Part shown: positions 18,725 to 27,678 of the stretch, piece after piece
Position numbering within the stretch: the stretch's first letter is position 1
Layout: every line of letters starts with the position of its first letter
DNA from: Hyphococcus sp.
Lineage (GTDB): Bacteria > Pseudomonadota > Alphaproteobacteria > Caulobacterales > Parvularculaceae
Assembly: GCA_028289605.1 (NCBI GenBank)
Contig: JANQON010000006.1
Coordinates: 62,001-126,000 of the forward strand
DNA length: 64,000 bases
Reading direction: 5' to 3'
Made by a program: the position numbers and the translations under genes
Notes under the pieces: generated by a model
Told to the model about the DNA's origin: nothing
Databases searched by the model: none
What the model saw: only the letters and a program-made list of their open reading frames with translations

Positions 18725-19173
18725 GCGGCGTCTCCAAGCGCCCGGCGATAGAACACGCGAATGCCGAGAAACAGCGCAAGGCCGAAAGGCCCAAACATCA
18801 ACGTTGCAGCGAGGATCGGCGCCTGAATGAGCCGCGACAGCCCGATCGCATCGGCGCGACGCGCGATCCAGGCCCCGATAAAGAGGTCGAATGCAAGATA
18901 GTGGACCCACCCCGCGAACAACGTGGCGTCATTGCCGAAAAGAACTCTCACCTCGGCGAGCGACCCGAAACCGCCGCCGTCCACCGTGAAGATGGTCGGC
19001 AGTATCAGGCCCGCGTACAGCAGGGACAGCCCGAACGGAATAATGAACTGCGGCACGGCGAACAGAAGATCGTACCGCCGCGGCAGGAAGATCAGAATCA
19101 CCCAGCCAATTAACGCTGCGTTTCCCGCCATGGAAAACGCCGTTTCGTATGAAACGCCTGTCTCGCCGATCAT
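18721..19173 (-). CDS. ABA4-like (DUF4281) membrane protein
   Basis: A 150-residue protein with about four membrane helices. The DUF4281/ABA4 hallmark is clear: GGGFGSLAEVRVLFGN, then AGWVHYLAFDLFIGAWIARRA, then FGPFGLALFLGIR. Plant ABA4 is needed for neoxanthin formation; the bacterial members have no established role. It is coupled by a 4-base overlap to the polytopic protein gene. The carotenoid cluster lies about 11 kb away, so a link to xanthophyll chemistry is possible but not demonstrated. Confidence 0.85.
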   Translation of the reverse strand: MIGETGVSYETAFSMAGNAALIGWVILIFLPRRYDLLFAVPQFIIPFGLSLLYAGLILPTIFTVDGGGFGSLAEVRVLFGNDATLFAGWVHYLAFDLFIGAWIARRADAIGLSRLIQAPILAATLMFGPFGLALFLGIRVFYRRALGDAA

Positions 19174-19248
19174 GCTGCTTAGCCCCGCCTTACCCTATCC
19201 ATAATGGTGCACCAGGTCGGCGACCGCTTCAATCCGCAGCGACAGCGC

Positions 19249-19920
19249 CTAGCGTCCCGGATACCGGGCCTTGGCGAGCCAGGACAGCGGCGCAGCGGGA
19301 TCGATCCCGAGCTTGCGGATTTGCGCCTTGGCCTTCTCAATCTGCATGACGTTGTCGATCCGGGCGGCGAGGAAGGCCTCGGTGGGCGCGCCGTCCGGGC
19401 TGTCGTCCGCAAGCCAGCGCGCCATGGTAGAGGTGAGCACCCCGGTCAGGATCGCCCGTTTTGAGTAGAAATTGAAATCTGTGGACGCATCCCCCAGCCC
19501 GCGCCAGACGGCGTCGGCGGTCGCCCATGTCAGCTTGGCGGCGAGCGGCGCCATATGCGGCGCGGCCAGGACCGCGGCTGCGCGGCGCGCCGCCTCTTTG
19601 TGCTGCGAAAGCGCCTCGATTCTGGCGCGAACGGCGTCAGCCACCTTGTCGCGGACCCGCTTGTCGGCGAAGCCGGGCGCCGCCATTGCTGCTGTCATCG
19701 CCGCATCGGCCTCGCCCGACCAATAGCGCAGGACATCGGAAACGCCCCGCGGGAAGGCGGCTTTGGCCGCGGACGGCTCCTCGCCTGCGGCGGCCGCGGC
19801 GTTTCTGAGCATCACGCTTGTCCAGCCCTCAAACGGCGCCAGCATCAGACACTCGGCGAGAATGGCGCGCCGAGCCTGCTCGAACCCATCGGTTTCATTA
19901 AAGTTTTCAGTATCTTCCAT
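19249..19920 (-). CDS. COQ9 family protein (ubiquinone synthesis)
   Basis: A 223-residue homologue of COQ9, a lipid-binding, TetR-fold protein that helps COQ7-type hydroxylation in ubiquinone synthesis. The N-terminal helical part has ILAECLMLAPFEGWT. The C-terminal signature is DFNFYSKRAILTGVLTSTM, followed by W-L-A-D-D-S and FLAARIDNVMQIEKAKAQ. I prefer the ATG at 19920; a TTG at 19947 is in frame. It is divergent from rpsU, as is common in alphaproteobacteria. Confidence 0.9.
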   Translation of the reverse strand: MEDTENFNETDGFEQARRAILAECLMLAPFEGWTSVMLRNAAAAAGEEPSAAKAAFPRGVSDVLRYWSGEADAAMTAAMAAPGFADKRVRDKVADAVRARIEALSQHKEAARRAAAVLAAPHMAPLAAKLTWATADAVWRGLGDASTDFNFYSKRAILTGVLTSTMARWLADDSPDGAPTEAFLAARIDNVMQIEKAKAQIRKLGIDPAAPLSWLAKARYPGR

Positions 19921-20112
19921 GGTTTTTTCTTGCGCCGCGGCTGTCAATTTCTCGAACGATCTTTATATAGACACTGAAGTCGGCCTTTGGTAATAGGCCC
20001 CTTCGTCTCACGGCCCCGAATGAAACGGGGCGCGGTGGGCTGGCTCATCAATTCGTACGTCATGGGACCAGCATCCCCGTGACGTTTTTATTTGAAAGGG
20101 AGGCGATCCGCC

Positions 20113-20322
20113 TTGGTCCAGATTTTTGTCCGCGACAACAATGTCGAGCAGGCCCTGAAAGCGCTCAAGAAAAAGATGCAGCGCGAAGGGACGTTCCGGG
20201 AAATGAAACGCCGGAAATTCTACGAAAAACCTTCTGAAAAGCGCGCCCGCCAAAAGGCGGAAGCCGTGCGCCGCGCAAGAAAGCTGATCCGCAAGCGACA
20301 GCAGCGCGAAGGCCTTATTTAA
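20113..20322 (+). CDS. rpsU: 30S ribosomal protein S21
   Basis: A 69-residue S21. From the TTG at 20113 the protein reads [20 protein letters not shown], the normal S21 N-terminus, and ends in a basic helix. GGGAGG at about 20098-20103 is the ribosome site; an in-frame start at 20092 would place that site inside the gene, so the TTG start is decisive. Divergent from the COQ9 gene. Confidence 0.95.
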   Translation: MVQIFVRDNNVEQALKALKKKMQREGTFREMKRRKFYEKPSEKRARQKAEAVRRARKLIRKRQQREGLI

Positions 20323-20712
20323 CAGTCCTTTACGGTGCGCGCCGGCGATGTCCGCGCCTGGCGCGCCTGACTGAGAACGCGCTTATTCGCCGTCGGCGAA
20401 TCAGCGTTTCGCCGATTTTCGGCGACAATCCCCAACACATCCCCGCCTTCAGTTTCGAACGTCCGCCGCGCCCCGCCCGGTGTGACGCAAAAATCACAGA
20501 TTGATGCGCAATGAGCGCATGCCGAGGGGCCCTCATCCAGAATTCCATGTTTGACGCGACTGCGCTCCCGGCACAAATTGCTTTGGCGGCGCGGCGATCA
20601 TAAAATCTCCCTAGAATCGCCGCTCATTGATGTGTCGATGTGAAGCAGGCAAAGTTTTGGGGATGGAAGTCTTTTAACGCGCAAGCGTTACACTCAGGGG
20701 TAATAAGAGGGT
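20323..20712. other. Non-coding gap between rpsU and the MipA gene
   Basis: About 390 bases with no gene that I can support on either strand. It holds a perfect 17-base palindrome at 20385-20401 (arms ATTCGCCG and CGGCGAAT around a single T), which could be an operator or a 7-base-pair hairpin with a GTC loop. The last 100 bases should include the MipA promoter. Confidence 0.5.
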
Positions 20713-21786
20713 ATGAGCGTTATGTGTCGCGGGGTTTTGCGTTCGTTTGTGATGGGTTCGGCCTGCGCCGCAGCCGCCTTCGGAACGGCGGGCGCGCAAC
20801 AGAATATTGACGAGCCGAGCCTCAGCCCCATGATTTTCGGGGAAACCGAACAAGAGCGACGCGACAAAATCGAGAAAGAGCGCGAAGATCAGCGCCGCGC
20901 AATTGAAATCTCCCAGGAGCAATCCTCCGACGGCCAGAAGCTGGACGAACCACGGCTTGATCCCCTTCTCTTTGGGGCCCGCTACGAAGACCCGACCGGC
21001 ACGCGCATCACCGACCCCGACGACCAGGAGGAACAGGGCTTTTTCAGTGCGCTCAACTTTCTCGTGCCGGAAGAAACCAATCTCAGTCTCGGCGTCGGTC
21101 CGGTGTACCAGCCGGACTATTTCGGCTCCAACGACTATGAATTCGACGCCGATCCCCAGGTCTTCATCAAGGTTCGAAACTTTCTGTTCCTGGACGACGA
21201 CGGCGCGGATATCGCCCTCTTCGGATTCTCACGCTTTCGAGTTGGTCCCTCGATCAAGATCAGGGGACGGCGCGACCAGGACGACAATCCCGCGCTTCAG
21301 GGTCTCGGCGACGTCGGCACGACGTTTGAGTTCGGCGGCTTCGTGTCCACGACGTTTCTCGATCGCTTTGCAGCGAAAGCCCGGGTGCGTCACGGCCTGA
21401 AAACCGGGCACCGCGGCACGGTCATCGATGGAACGTTGACGACGCTGATCTTTCGCACCAATGCGCTGTCGCTGGCGGCCTCCGGCCAGGCGACATGGGT
21501 GGGCGATCGCTACGCCAACGCTTATTTCTCGGTGACGCCGGAACAATCGTTGCGTTCAGGCGGCGTACTGCCGGTGTATGACGCGAACGCCGGATTTGAG
21601 AGTTTCGGCGGGTCCGTCACCGCATACATCAATATCGCCGACCGATGGTCTTTAAATCCGTATGCCGAGTATCGGTATATTTTCGACGGCATCGCCGACA
21701 CGCCGATTATCGATCAGTTCGGCGACCGCAACCAGATCAAGATCGGCTTCCACCTGATGCGTGAATTCAGCTTCAAGATGCGGTAG
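20713..21786 (+). CDS. MipA/OmpV family outer membrane protein
   Basis: A 357-residue protein with a signal peptide (Ala-rich, cleavage likely near AGA-QQ at 28-30) and a MipA/OmpV-type beta barrel: LSLGVGPVYQPDYFGSNDYE, alternating strands, and a terminal aromatic strand FHLMREFSFKMR. Between the signal peptide and the barrel is a charged linker with two copies of the motif DEPxLxP(M/L)(I/L)FG (residues 33-43 and 78-88). MipA-family proteins sit in the outer membrane and some scaffold murein synthesis; the role here is open. AAGAGG precedes the ATG. Confidence 0.85.
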   Translation: MSVMCRGVLRSFVMGSACAAAAFGTAGAQQNIDEPSLSPMIFGETEQERRDKIEKEREDQRRAIEISQEQSSDGQKLDEPRLDPLLFGARYEDPTGTRITDPDDQEEQGFFSALNFLVPEETNLSLGVGPVYQPDYFGSNDYEFDADPQVFIKVRNFLFLDDDGADIALFGFSRFRVGPSIKIRGRRDQDDNPALQGLGDVGTTFEFGGFVSTTFLDRFAAKARVRHGLKTGHRGTVIDGTLTTLIFRTNALSLAASGQATWVGDRYANAYFSVTPEQSLRSGGVLPVYDANAGFESFGGSVTAYINIADRWSLNPYAEYRYIFDGIADTPIIDQFGDRNQIKIGFHLMREFSFKMR

Positions 21787-21892
21787 CGGGCGAGTTTTCT
21801 GTCCCGGCGCGACTGGCGCTGAGCAGAACTAAAGTCATTGACGTCGCCAAGATCCGAAGGCGGTCAATCTGCAATCTCACTCCTCCAAACAT

Positions 21893-21976
21893 CCGCTCAT
21901 CCCGGCGAAAGCCGGGATCTCATCCAGACTACATCACCAGGCGGCGGGAGATCCCGGCTTTCGCCGGGATGAGCGG
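21893..21976. repeat. Palindromic repeat, family A, copy 1
   Basis: Inverted repeat whose outer ends are CCGCTCATCCCGGC and GCCGGGATGAGCGG, with smaller internal palindromes (GGCGAAAGCC type) in each arm, so it can fold into two hairpins. Related copies lie at 29232, 55864 and 59503, with a half copy at 53548. Confidence 0.85.
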
Positions 21977-21993
21977 TGGTAAAAAAGAGAGTC

Positions 21994-22031
21994 AAAAAAA
22001 GCCGGGTCGACTGACCCGGCTTTCTTTTTTT
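21994..22031. terminator. Bidirectional intrinsic terminator
   Basis: A perfect stem GCCGGGTC/GACCCGGC with a 4-base loop, flanked by an A-tract on one side and a T-tract on the other. It can end both the MipA transcript (+) and the methyltransferase transcript (-), which converge here. Confidence 0.9.
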
Positions 22032-22044
22032 GAATGCGACGTGC

Positions 22045-22989
22045 TTACGCCGGCTTGCGGAAGAGCAACGTCATGCGATCCGATTCGCCGATCGCCTCCA
22101 TTTCTGCGCGCAACTCTTCGTCGTCGCGACTGGTCGCCAGGGCCGGCGGCAGACGCCAGACAAAATCGCCTTCAACCGGCTGATCTTTCGGATTGGCGTT
22201 GATTTCCGATGTGTCCACCAGTTCAAAACCGGCCCCCTCGAACGCTGCAATCAACGCGGACTGTTTGACATAGCCGTTGTCGCCGCTCGCCCACTCGTCA
22301 GGACTGTCTTCCGGCGCGCGGTGTGCGACGACGCCCACATGGCCGCCGGGCTTCAGCAGCGTATTCATATCCGCAAGCGCTTCGGTCATGAAGCCGCCCT
22401 CGTCCTCCAAGCGTGTGAAGTGATGGATCGAACGAACTTGCAGGACGACGTCGACCGTTCCGGCCATCTCAGCAGGCACGTTGCCAAACTGAACGGCGCC
22501 GACAGCTGCGTCCCCGTCGTCGTCGCGCCAGGTTTCCGCATCAGCGGTCCATTCCGCCGGCCAGTTGTCTTTCGAACCTGGCTCCGGCGCAAAGTTACCG
22601 AAATAGGTCCACATCTCCGGCGAGTAATCAGCGCCGACAACTTTGCCCTCCGGACCCAGATAATCGATGAGCATGCCCGAATACCAAGGATTGCCCGGCA
22701 GCGTGTCGACAACTGTCATGCCCGGGGTGATGCCGAAGAAAGTCAGCGTTTCTTTAGGATGACGGTATTCATAGCGCGCCTTTACGTCATCGGGCTGAGC
22801 GGCGAGCACGACGTCGAGCGACGCCGTCTCGCTCATGGCGTCTTCGTCCGCCGCCATATCGACGGTTTCGGATGCGTCCTCGACCGCCTCTTCAACGATC
22901 TCGGCCGGCGCCGCCTCTTCGGCTTCCGGCGCCTCTCCGCCGCAGGCGGCCAGCGCCAGCGCAGACGCGCTTAACAACAGATATCTCAT
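22045..22989 (-). CDS. Lipoprotein with a class I methyltransferase domain
   Basis: A 314-residue protein. The N-terminus is a lipoprotein signal (LLLSASALALAAC, lipobox LAAC), followed by an acidic, Ala/Glu-rich linker to about residue 60. The rest is a SAM-dependent methyltransferase-like domain: TFFGITPGMTVVDTLPG for motif I, PEGKVVGADYSPEM, and LLKPGGHVGVVAHRA. It matches the predicted methyltransferases of the COG4798 kind, many of which are exported. SAM is not expected in the periplasm, so the export is a puzzle. It ends at the bidirectional terminator. Confidence 0.8.
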   Translation of the reverse strand: MRYLLLSASALALAACGGEAPEAEEAAPAEIVEEAVEDASETVDMAADEDAMSETASLDVVLAAQPDDVKARYEYRHPKETLTFFGITPGMTVVDTLPGNPWYSGMLIDYLGPEGKVVGADYSPEMWTYFGNFAPEPGSKDNWPAEWTADAETWRDDDGDAAVGAVQFGNVPAEMAGTVDVVLQVRSIHHFTRLEDEGGFMTEALADMNTLLKPGGHVGVVAHRAPEDSPDEWASGDNGYVKQSALIAAFEGAGFELVDTSEINANPKDQPVEGDFVWRLPPALATSRDDEELRAEMEAIGESDRMTLLFRKPA

Positions 22990-23047
22990 GGTTTCATCCT
23001 TCCTTCGATCTAGCTTGTTCGGACTGCGCCCAATTCGCGTGAGCGCT

Positions 23048-24445
23048 CTATAGCGCTTTCACGATCTCTTCGCACATTTTCTTCGCGTCAGAGAAGAGCA
23101 TCATCGTATTGTCCCGGAAAAACAGCTCGTTCTGGACGCCAGCATAGCCGCTGGCCATGCCGCGCTTGACGAACAAGACTGTCCCCGCGTTTTCCACATC
23201 CAGGACCGGCATCCCGTAAATGGGCGACTGCTTGTCGGTTTTCGCCGCCGGATTGGTGACGTCGTTTGCACCGATCACAAATGCGACATCGGCGGTGCGG
23301 AATTCGGAATTGATGTCTTCCAGCTCGAAGACCTCGTCATAGGGCACCTGCGCTTCGGCGAGCAGGACGTTCATATGCCCCGGCATCCGGCCGGCAACCG
23401 GGTGGATGGCGTATTTCACCTCAACGCCTTCGGCCTTGAGTTTGTCGCACATCTCTTTCAAGGCGTGCTGGGCCTGGGCCACCGCCATGCCGTAGCCCGG
23501 CACGATGATGACCTTGTTGGCGTTCTTCATCACAAAGGCGGCGTCGTCTGCAGAGCCCTGCTTCACGGGCCGCTCTTCCACATCGCCGCCGCCGGCGACA
23601 TCCTCGCCGCCGAAGCCGCCCAGAATGACGGAAATGAACGACCGGTTCATGCCCTTGCACATGATGTAGGAGAGGATGGCGCCGGAAGACCCGACCAGCG
23701 CGCCGGTGATGATCAGCGCCATGTTTTCCAGCGTGAAGCCGATCCCCGCCGCCGCCCAGCCGGAATAGGAATTGAGCATCGACACGACCACCGGCATGTC
23801 GGCGCCGCCGATCGGGATGATGATCAAAAAGCCGATGGCGAAGGCGAGCAGGGTCAGCAGCATGAACGTCGCCGTCGACTGCTCAAAGGTCATCAGCATG
23901 CCGATGAGAAGCAGCATTGCGAGACCGATGGCCAGATTAATCACATGACGCGCCGGCAGAATAATCGGCTTGCCGGACATATTACCGTTAAGCTTAGCGA
24001 AAGCGATGACGGAGCCGGAAAACGTAATCGCCCCGATGGCGACGCCGAGCGACATCTCAAGGATCGATGCCGTATGAATTTCTCCGGGCGCGCCGATGCC
24101 GAATGCGCGCGGCGCCAGAAACGCAGCCCAGGCGATAAAGACCGCCGCGAGACCGACTAGCGAGTGAAACGCGGCGACCAGCTGCGGCATCGCCGTCATC
24201 GGAATCCGACGCGCGATATAGGCGCCCGGCACGCCGCCGGCGGCGACCGCAAGGGCGATCAGGCCCCAGGTGCCGAGCCCCTTGTTTTCCAGAACAAAGA
24301 AAGTGGTCACGACGGCGATGACCATGCCGATCATGCCGAAACGGTTGCCTTGCCGCGAGGTCTCCGGCGATGACAGACCGCGCAAGGCAAGGATGAACAA
24401 GATGGCGGAAGCGACGTAGAGAAGCGCCGGCAGGTTATGAGCCAT
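23048..24445 (-). CDS. pntB: NAD(P) transhydrogenase subunit beta
   Basis: Membrane and NADP(H)-binding part of the proton-translocating transhydrogenase, which reduces NADP+ with NADH using proton motive force. The 465-residue protein has about nine helices, then the dIII domain with VPGYGMAVAQAQH, PVAGRMPGHMNVLLAEAQVP and VIGANDVTNPAA. Last gene of the pntA-pntAB-pntB operon, ten bases after pntAB. Confidence 0.95.
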   Translation of the reverse strand: MAHNLPALLYVASAILFILALRGLSSPETSRQGNRFGMIGMVIAVVTTFFVLENKGLGTWGLIALAVAAGGVPGAYIARRIPMTAMPQLVAAFHSLVGLAAVFIAWAAFLAPRAFGIGAPGEIHTASILEMSLGVAIGAITFSGSVIAFAKLNGNMSGKPIILPARHVINLAIGLAMLLLIGMLMTFEQSTATFMLLTLLAFAIGFLIIIPIGGADMPVVVSMLNSYSGWAAAGIGFTLENMALIITGALVGSSGAILSYIMCKGMNRSFISVILGGFGGEDVAGGGDVEERPVKQGSADDAAFVMKNANKVIIVPGYGMAVAQAQHALKEMCDKLKAEGVEVKYAIHPVAGRMPGHMNVLLAEAQVPYDEVFELEDINSEFRTADVAFVIGANDVTNPAAKTDKQSPIYGMPVLDVENAGTVLFVKRGMASGYAGVQNELFFRDNTMMLFSDAKKMCEEIVKAL

Positions 24446-24454
24446 GGAGAATGC

Positions 24455-24928
24455 CTACCGTTCTTTCTTCTTGTACATCGCCAGCATGCGCTGAGTGACC
24501 AGGAACCCGCCGAAAATATTGACGCTCGCAAGCGCAACGGCGCCGAAACCCAGCAGCTTCGATGTGCCGCCCGCAGCAGAGGCGGCGAGATCTGCGCCGA
24601 GAGCAATCAAGGCGCCGACAATGACGACCGATGAAATCGCATTCGTCACCGACATGAGCGGGGTATGCAGCGCCGGGGTCACCGACCAGACGACGTAGTA
24701 GCCGACGAAAATGGCGAGAATGAAAATCGTCAGGAGAAAGACGAATTCCGACGGACCGGATGAGGCGACTTCCGCAAGCTGACTGACCAGCCCCGACGCT
24801 TGCTCTGACGCTTCGGCAAGTTGCTGAGACGACTCCTGCGCCCGTTCGGCTGCTTCCTTCAGCTCTTCGGCCGCGCGTTCGACCTCTTCCGCCGTTGCTT
24901 GCGCTTCCTGTTCTCTATCGTCAGCCAT
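24455..24928 (-). CDS. pntAB: NAD(P) transhydrogenase subunit alpha 2, with an N-terminal coiled-coil extension
   Basis: Carries the four membrane helices of the alpha subunit ([20 protein letters not shown], then [19 protein letters not shown]). The 157-residue protein has an N-terminal extension of about 55 residues rich in Glu, Ala and Gln ([20 protein letters not shown]), which should form a coiled coil; this makes it longer than the usual form of this subunit. It shares one base with the pntA stop (TAATG), so the two are coupled. Confidence 0.93.
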   Translation of the reverse strand: MADDREQEAQATAEEVERAAEELKEAAERAQESSQQLAEASEQASGLVSQLAEVASSGPSEFVFLLTIFILAIFVGYYVVWSVTPALHTPLMSVTNAISSVVIVGALIALGADLAASAAGGTSKLLGFGAVALASVNIFGGFLVTQRMLAMYKKKER

Positions 24929-26130
24929 TATTGGCTCCCTTCAGACGGCGCTTCATCTTCGATTTCCGCAGGTTCGGCGGCGACCGGTTCAGCGTCTTGC
25001 GCTTCCGCAAAGTTCGGGTGAACGATTTTGCCTTCACGCGTCAGACCGACGCCCTTGAAGATGTCGTCATCCCAATCAACGACGAATTCGCCTTTCTCTT
25101 TGTCCCAGAAAGCCGACACGAAATTGTAGATGTTGCGCGCCAAAAGATTGGACGCGTCGGCGGCGAGCCTGCCGGGAACATTGGCGAAACCCAGAATGGT
25201 GACGCCGCCGATTTCGATTGCTTCGCCCGGCCGGGTCAGTTCCACATTGCCGCCCTGCTCGGCGGCGAGATCGACGATCACCGACCCCGCTTTCATGGAC
25301 TGGGCCATTTCCGCCGTCACCAGCAGCGGCGCCGGGCGCCCCGGGATCAGGGCCGTCGTAATGACAATGTCCTGCTTTTTGATGTGTTCGGCGACGAACT
25401 CGCGCTGGCGCTTTTGAAAGTCTTCCGACATTTCCTTGGCGTAACCGCCTTCGGTTTCGGCGTCTTTCATCGCCTCTTCGTCGACCGTGACGAACGTCGC
25501 CCCGAGGCTCTCAACCTGTTCTTTTGCGGCGAACCGCACATCGGTGGCGGAGACGACGGCGCCGAGACGTCTCGCCGTCGCGATCGCCTGAAGACCGGCG
25601 ACGCCGGCGCCCATGATAAACACCTTCGCCGGCGCGATGGTGCCGGCCGCCGTCATCATCAGCGGCAGCGCGCGGCCGAAATACGCGCTGGCGTCAATGA
25701 CGGCCTTGTAGCCGGCAAGATTTGACTGGGACGACAATACGTCCATGGACTGCGCGCGCGTGATGCGCGGCATCAGATCCAGCGCCAGCGCGTCGATGCC
25801 AAGCCGGGCGTAGGAAGAAACCGAGTCCGGATCATTGAACGGCGACATGATCGCCGCAACGCGCGCGCCTTTCGGAAGGAGCCTCAACTCCTCGGTTGTC
25901 GGACGCTGCACTTTGATCACCAGATCGGCGCTTTGCGCGGCGTCCGCCGCGCTCGGGCTGATTTCAGCGCCCGCGTCCTTGAAGTCGGCGTCAGAGAATT
26001 GCGCGCCGCCGCCGGCGCCCGACTGGACAGCAACCGTCGCGCCCAAACCGATAAATTTTTTCACGCTTTCCGGAGAAGCCGCGACGCGCGTTTCGCCCGA
26101 CCGCGTTTCTTTCAGAACCGCAATTTTCAT
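24928..26130 (-). CDS. pntA: NAD(P) transhydrogenase subunit alpha 1 (NAD-binding)
   Basis: NAD(H)-binding dI subunit, 400 residues. Family signatures: [20 protein letters not shown] at the N-terminus, the Rossmann segment [20 protein letters not shown], and the mobile loop region [20 protein letters not shown]. The acidic tail (about 25 residues rich in Glu and Ala) is not part of the domain. Followed by pntAB with a one-base overlap. Confidence 0.95.
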   Translation of the reverse strand: MKIAVLKETRSGETRVAASPESVKKFIGLGATVAVQSGAGGGAQFSDADFKDAGAEISPSAADAAQSADLVIKVQRPTTEELRLLPKGARVAAIMSPFNDPDSVSSYARLGIDALALDLMPRITRAQSMDVLSSQSNLAGYKAVIDASAYFGRALPLMMTAAGTIAPAKVFIMGAGVAGLQAIATARRLGAVVSATDVRFAAKEQVESLGATFVTVDEEAMKDAETEGGYAKEMSEDFQKRQREFVAEHIKKQDIVITTALIPGRPAPLLVTAEMAQSMKAGSVIVDLAAEQGGNVELTRPGEAIEIGGVTILGFANVPGRLAADASNLLARNIYNFVSAFWDKEKGEFVVDWDDDIFKGVGLTREGKIVHPNFAEAQDAEPVAAEPAEIEDEAPSEGSQ

Positions 26131-26166
26131 TTTAGCTCCCAGACCGGCGCTGTGGCCGCAGGATCG

Positions 26167-26391
26167 TTAGTGCGAGAAAAACGTCTTCACGACGAAATAG
26201 ACAAAGACGTAAACGGCGACGCCCGCGAAAAGCGATAGCCAAATGCCGTTCGCCATCACGAGGCTCGTAAAAAACATGGTCAGCGCGAGCGCGAACGGAA
26301 CGCCGATTTCAGCGGACCCCTTCATGATCGCCTCATAGGATTTCCGGTGCTCTTCAGCGTCTTTTGCGCGCTGTAGTGCTTCTTCGGTCAT
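26167..26391 (-). CDS. Small two-helix membrane protein, possibly aa3 oxidase subunit IV-like
   Basis: A 74-residue protein: a charged N-terminal helix (EEHRKSYEAIMKGSAEIG) followed by two membrane helices. The pattern of a short H-x-x-(S/T)-Y-x-x-(I/F)-M segment before the helix recalls the small aa3-type cytochrome oxidase subunit IV family, members of which also occur next to pntA in other alphaproteobacteria. It lies 36 bases upstream of pntA on the same strand and is probably the first gene of that operon. The family call is tentative. Confidence 0.6.
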   Translation of the reverse strand: MTEEALQRAKDAEEHRKSYEAIMKGSAEIGVPFALALTMFFTSLVMANGIWLSLFAGVAVYVFVYFVVKTFFSH

Positions 26392-26453
26392 CGTCGCCCT
26401 CTTTGCAGCATCGCGCAGTTTGTCGCTGATTTCAAAGCGCTGGGCAAGTCTGT

Positions 26454-27452
26454 TCAGCCACCGACTCGCACCGGCCAGCAGCTTAGCAGCATCCGCAATG
26501 ACGATACGAAGGCGATCGGTTGATCCATCATCAGGTGATGATGGGCGTCCGGCATCAGGATAAAGGGCGAACGCCCTTTCGCCTGCTCACGCAGGTGCTC
26601 GATGCCTTCGCCCTGGGCGAACGCCGACTTTTCCCCATAGATGAACGCCAAAGGACATCGCGATCCCCTGAGGAGATCGCGCTCAAACTGGATCTGAAAA
26701 TTACCCACCTTGTGCGGGTCGAACTTCCAGCGCCAGCCGTCGCCCTCCGGTCCGGAGACCTGACGAATACCCTCTCGCGCAATGAAATCAAGGAGATAGA
26801 GATTTTCCCCGGGCTGATCCGGCAACAATCGGAAGCGCCGCAGCGGCTCCTCCATCGTGTCATACAAGCGCATCTTGCTGCGCGCGGGAGCCGATTTTTC
26901 TTCGCCCCGCGACGGCCGGTTGATGGTGTACCCCTCCGTCGGATCGGGAACGCCGAGAGGGGAGTCAATCACCACCGCGCCGCCCAGTTGATCGCCGGAC
27001 CGCTCAACGGCCCCCAGAGTCACCCAGCCCCCGAAACTGTGCCCGACGACGATGGGCCGGCCGCGCTCGGCGAGCCCGGCGGCCTCGATCACGGCGAACA
27101 CCTCATCGACCAGGCCGGCGATGGAATATTCCTCCCGCCAGTCCGAATCGCCCATGCCCGACAGGTCGAGCGCCGCGACCCGGCGGTCAGCGGCAAAAAA
27201 CGGCGCAAACGGGCGCCACCAGTTGCGGTGGGCCCGGCCGCCATGGACGAAGAGCAGCCCGCGCCGTCCGCGCTCGCCCCAGGCGGAATAGCGGATATTC
27301 GCCCCGTTGACCGAAACGGCGCCCTCCTCGCTGGGAGCCGCAATGGCTTCGGTAAACCAGTCCGGCGCGGGCGGGCGTTTTCCGCCCAGCCCTTCCAGGG
27401 GCCGCGTAAATTGCCGTTCTGCGGAGCCGCTTTTTCCTGTCATGTCAGACAC
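26454..27452 (-). CDS. Alpha/beta hydrolase
   Basis: A 332-residue serine hydrolase. The oxyanion region reads LLFVHGGRAHRNWW, the nucleophile elbow is VVGHSFGGW, and a late PDAHHHLMMDQP stretch supplies the catalytic His. No signal peptide. The GTG at 27452 has AAAAGG six bases upstream; an ATG at 27443 and a GTG at 27482 are alternatives. Substrate cannot be told from sequence. It is divergent from the NtrC-type regulator. Confidence 0.8.
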   Translation of the reverse strand: MSDMTGKSGSAERQFTRPLEGLGGKRPPAPDWFTEAIAAPSEEGAVSVNGANIRYSAWGERGRRGLLFVHGGRAHRNWWRPFAPFFAADRRVAALDLSGMGDSDWREEYSIAGLVDEVFAVIEAAGLAERGRPIVVGHSFGGWVTLGAVERSGDQLGGAVVIDSPLGVPDPTEGYTINRPSRGEEKSAPARSKMRLYDTMEEPLRRFRLLPDQPGENLYLLDFIAREGIRQVSGPEGDGWRWKFDPHKVGNFQIQFERDLLRGSRCPLAFIYGEKSAFAQGEGIEHLREQAKGRSPFILMPDAHHHLMMDQPIAFVSSLRMLLSCWPVRVGG

Positions 27453-27678
27453 CGTACGCCTTTTCTTCAGTGGGTAGCTCACGCTTGCGCGTGCGGCAAG
27501 CGAAGGGCGCAGCGCTGTGAATGCCTCGCGACCTCAATGTCTTAATTCGTAAACGAACTGTTACTGCAGAAAATGTGAGCGCAAATCCGTTTCGATATGA
27601 CACGGATTTAAAGCGTTCTTTACCTGAGCGCGCGATAACCCCGTGAAAACAAGCTTTATTGCAAGGAACCCCTGCGCC

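Noticed and set aside
20319-20576. An 85-residue open frame on the - strand in the gap before the MipA gene
   Set aside because: No ribosome site, no recognisable domain, and it starts in low-conservation intergenic sequence.
22030-22974. A 314-residue open frame on the + strand opposite the methyltransferase lipoprotein gene
   Set aside because: The minus-strand product has a clear lipobox and methyltransferase motifs; the plus-strand frame would begin in the terminator.
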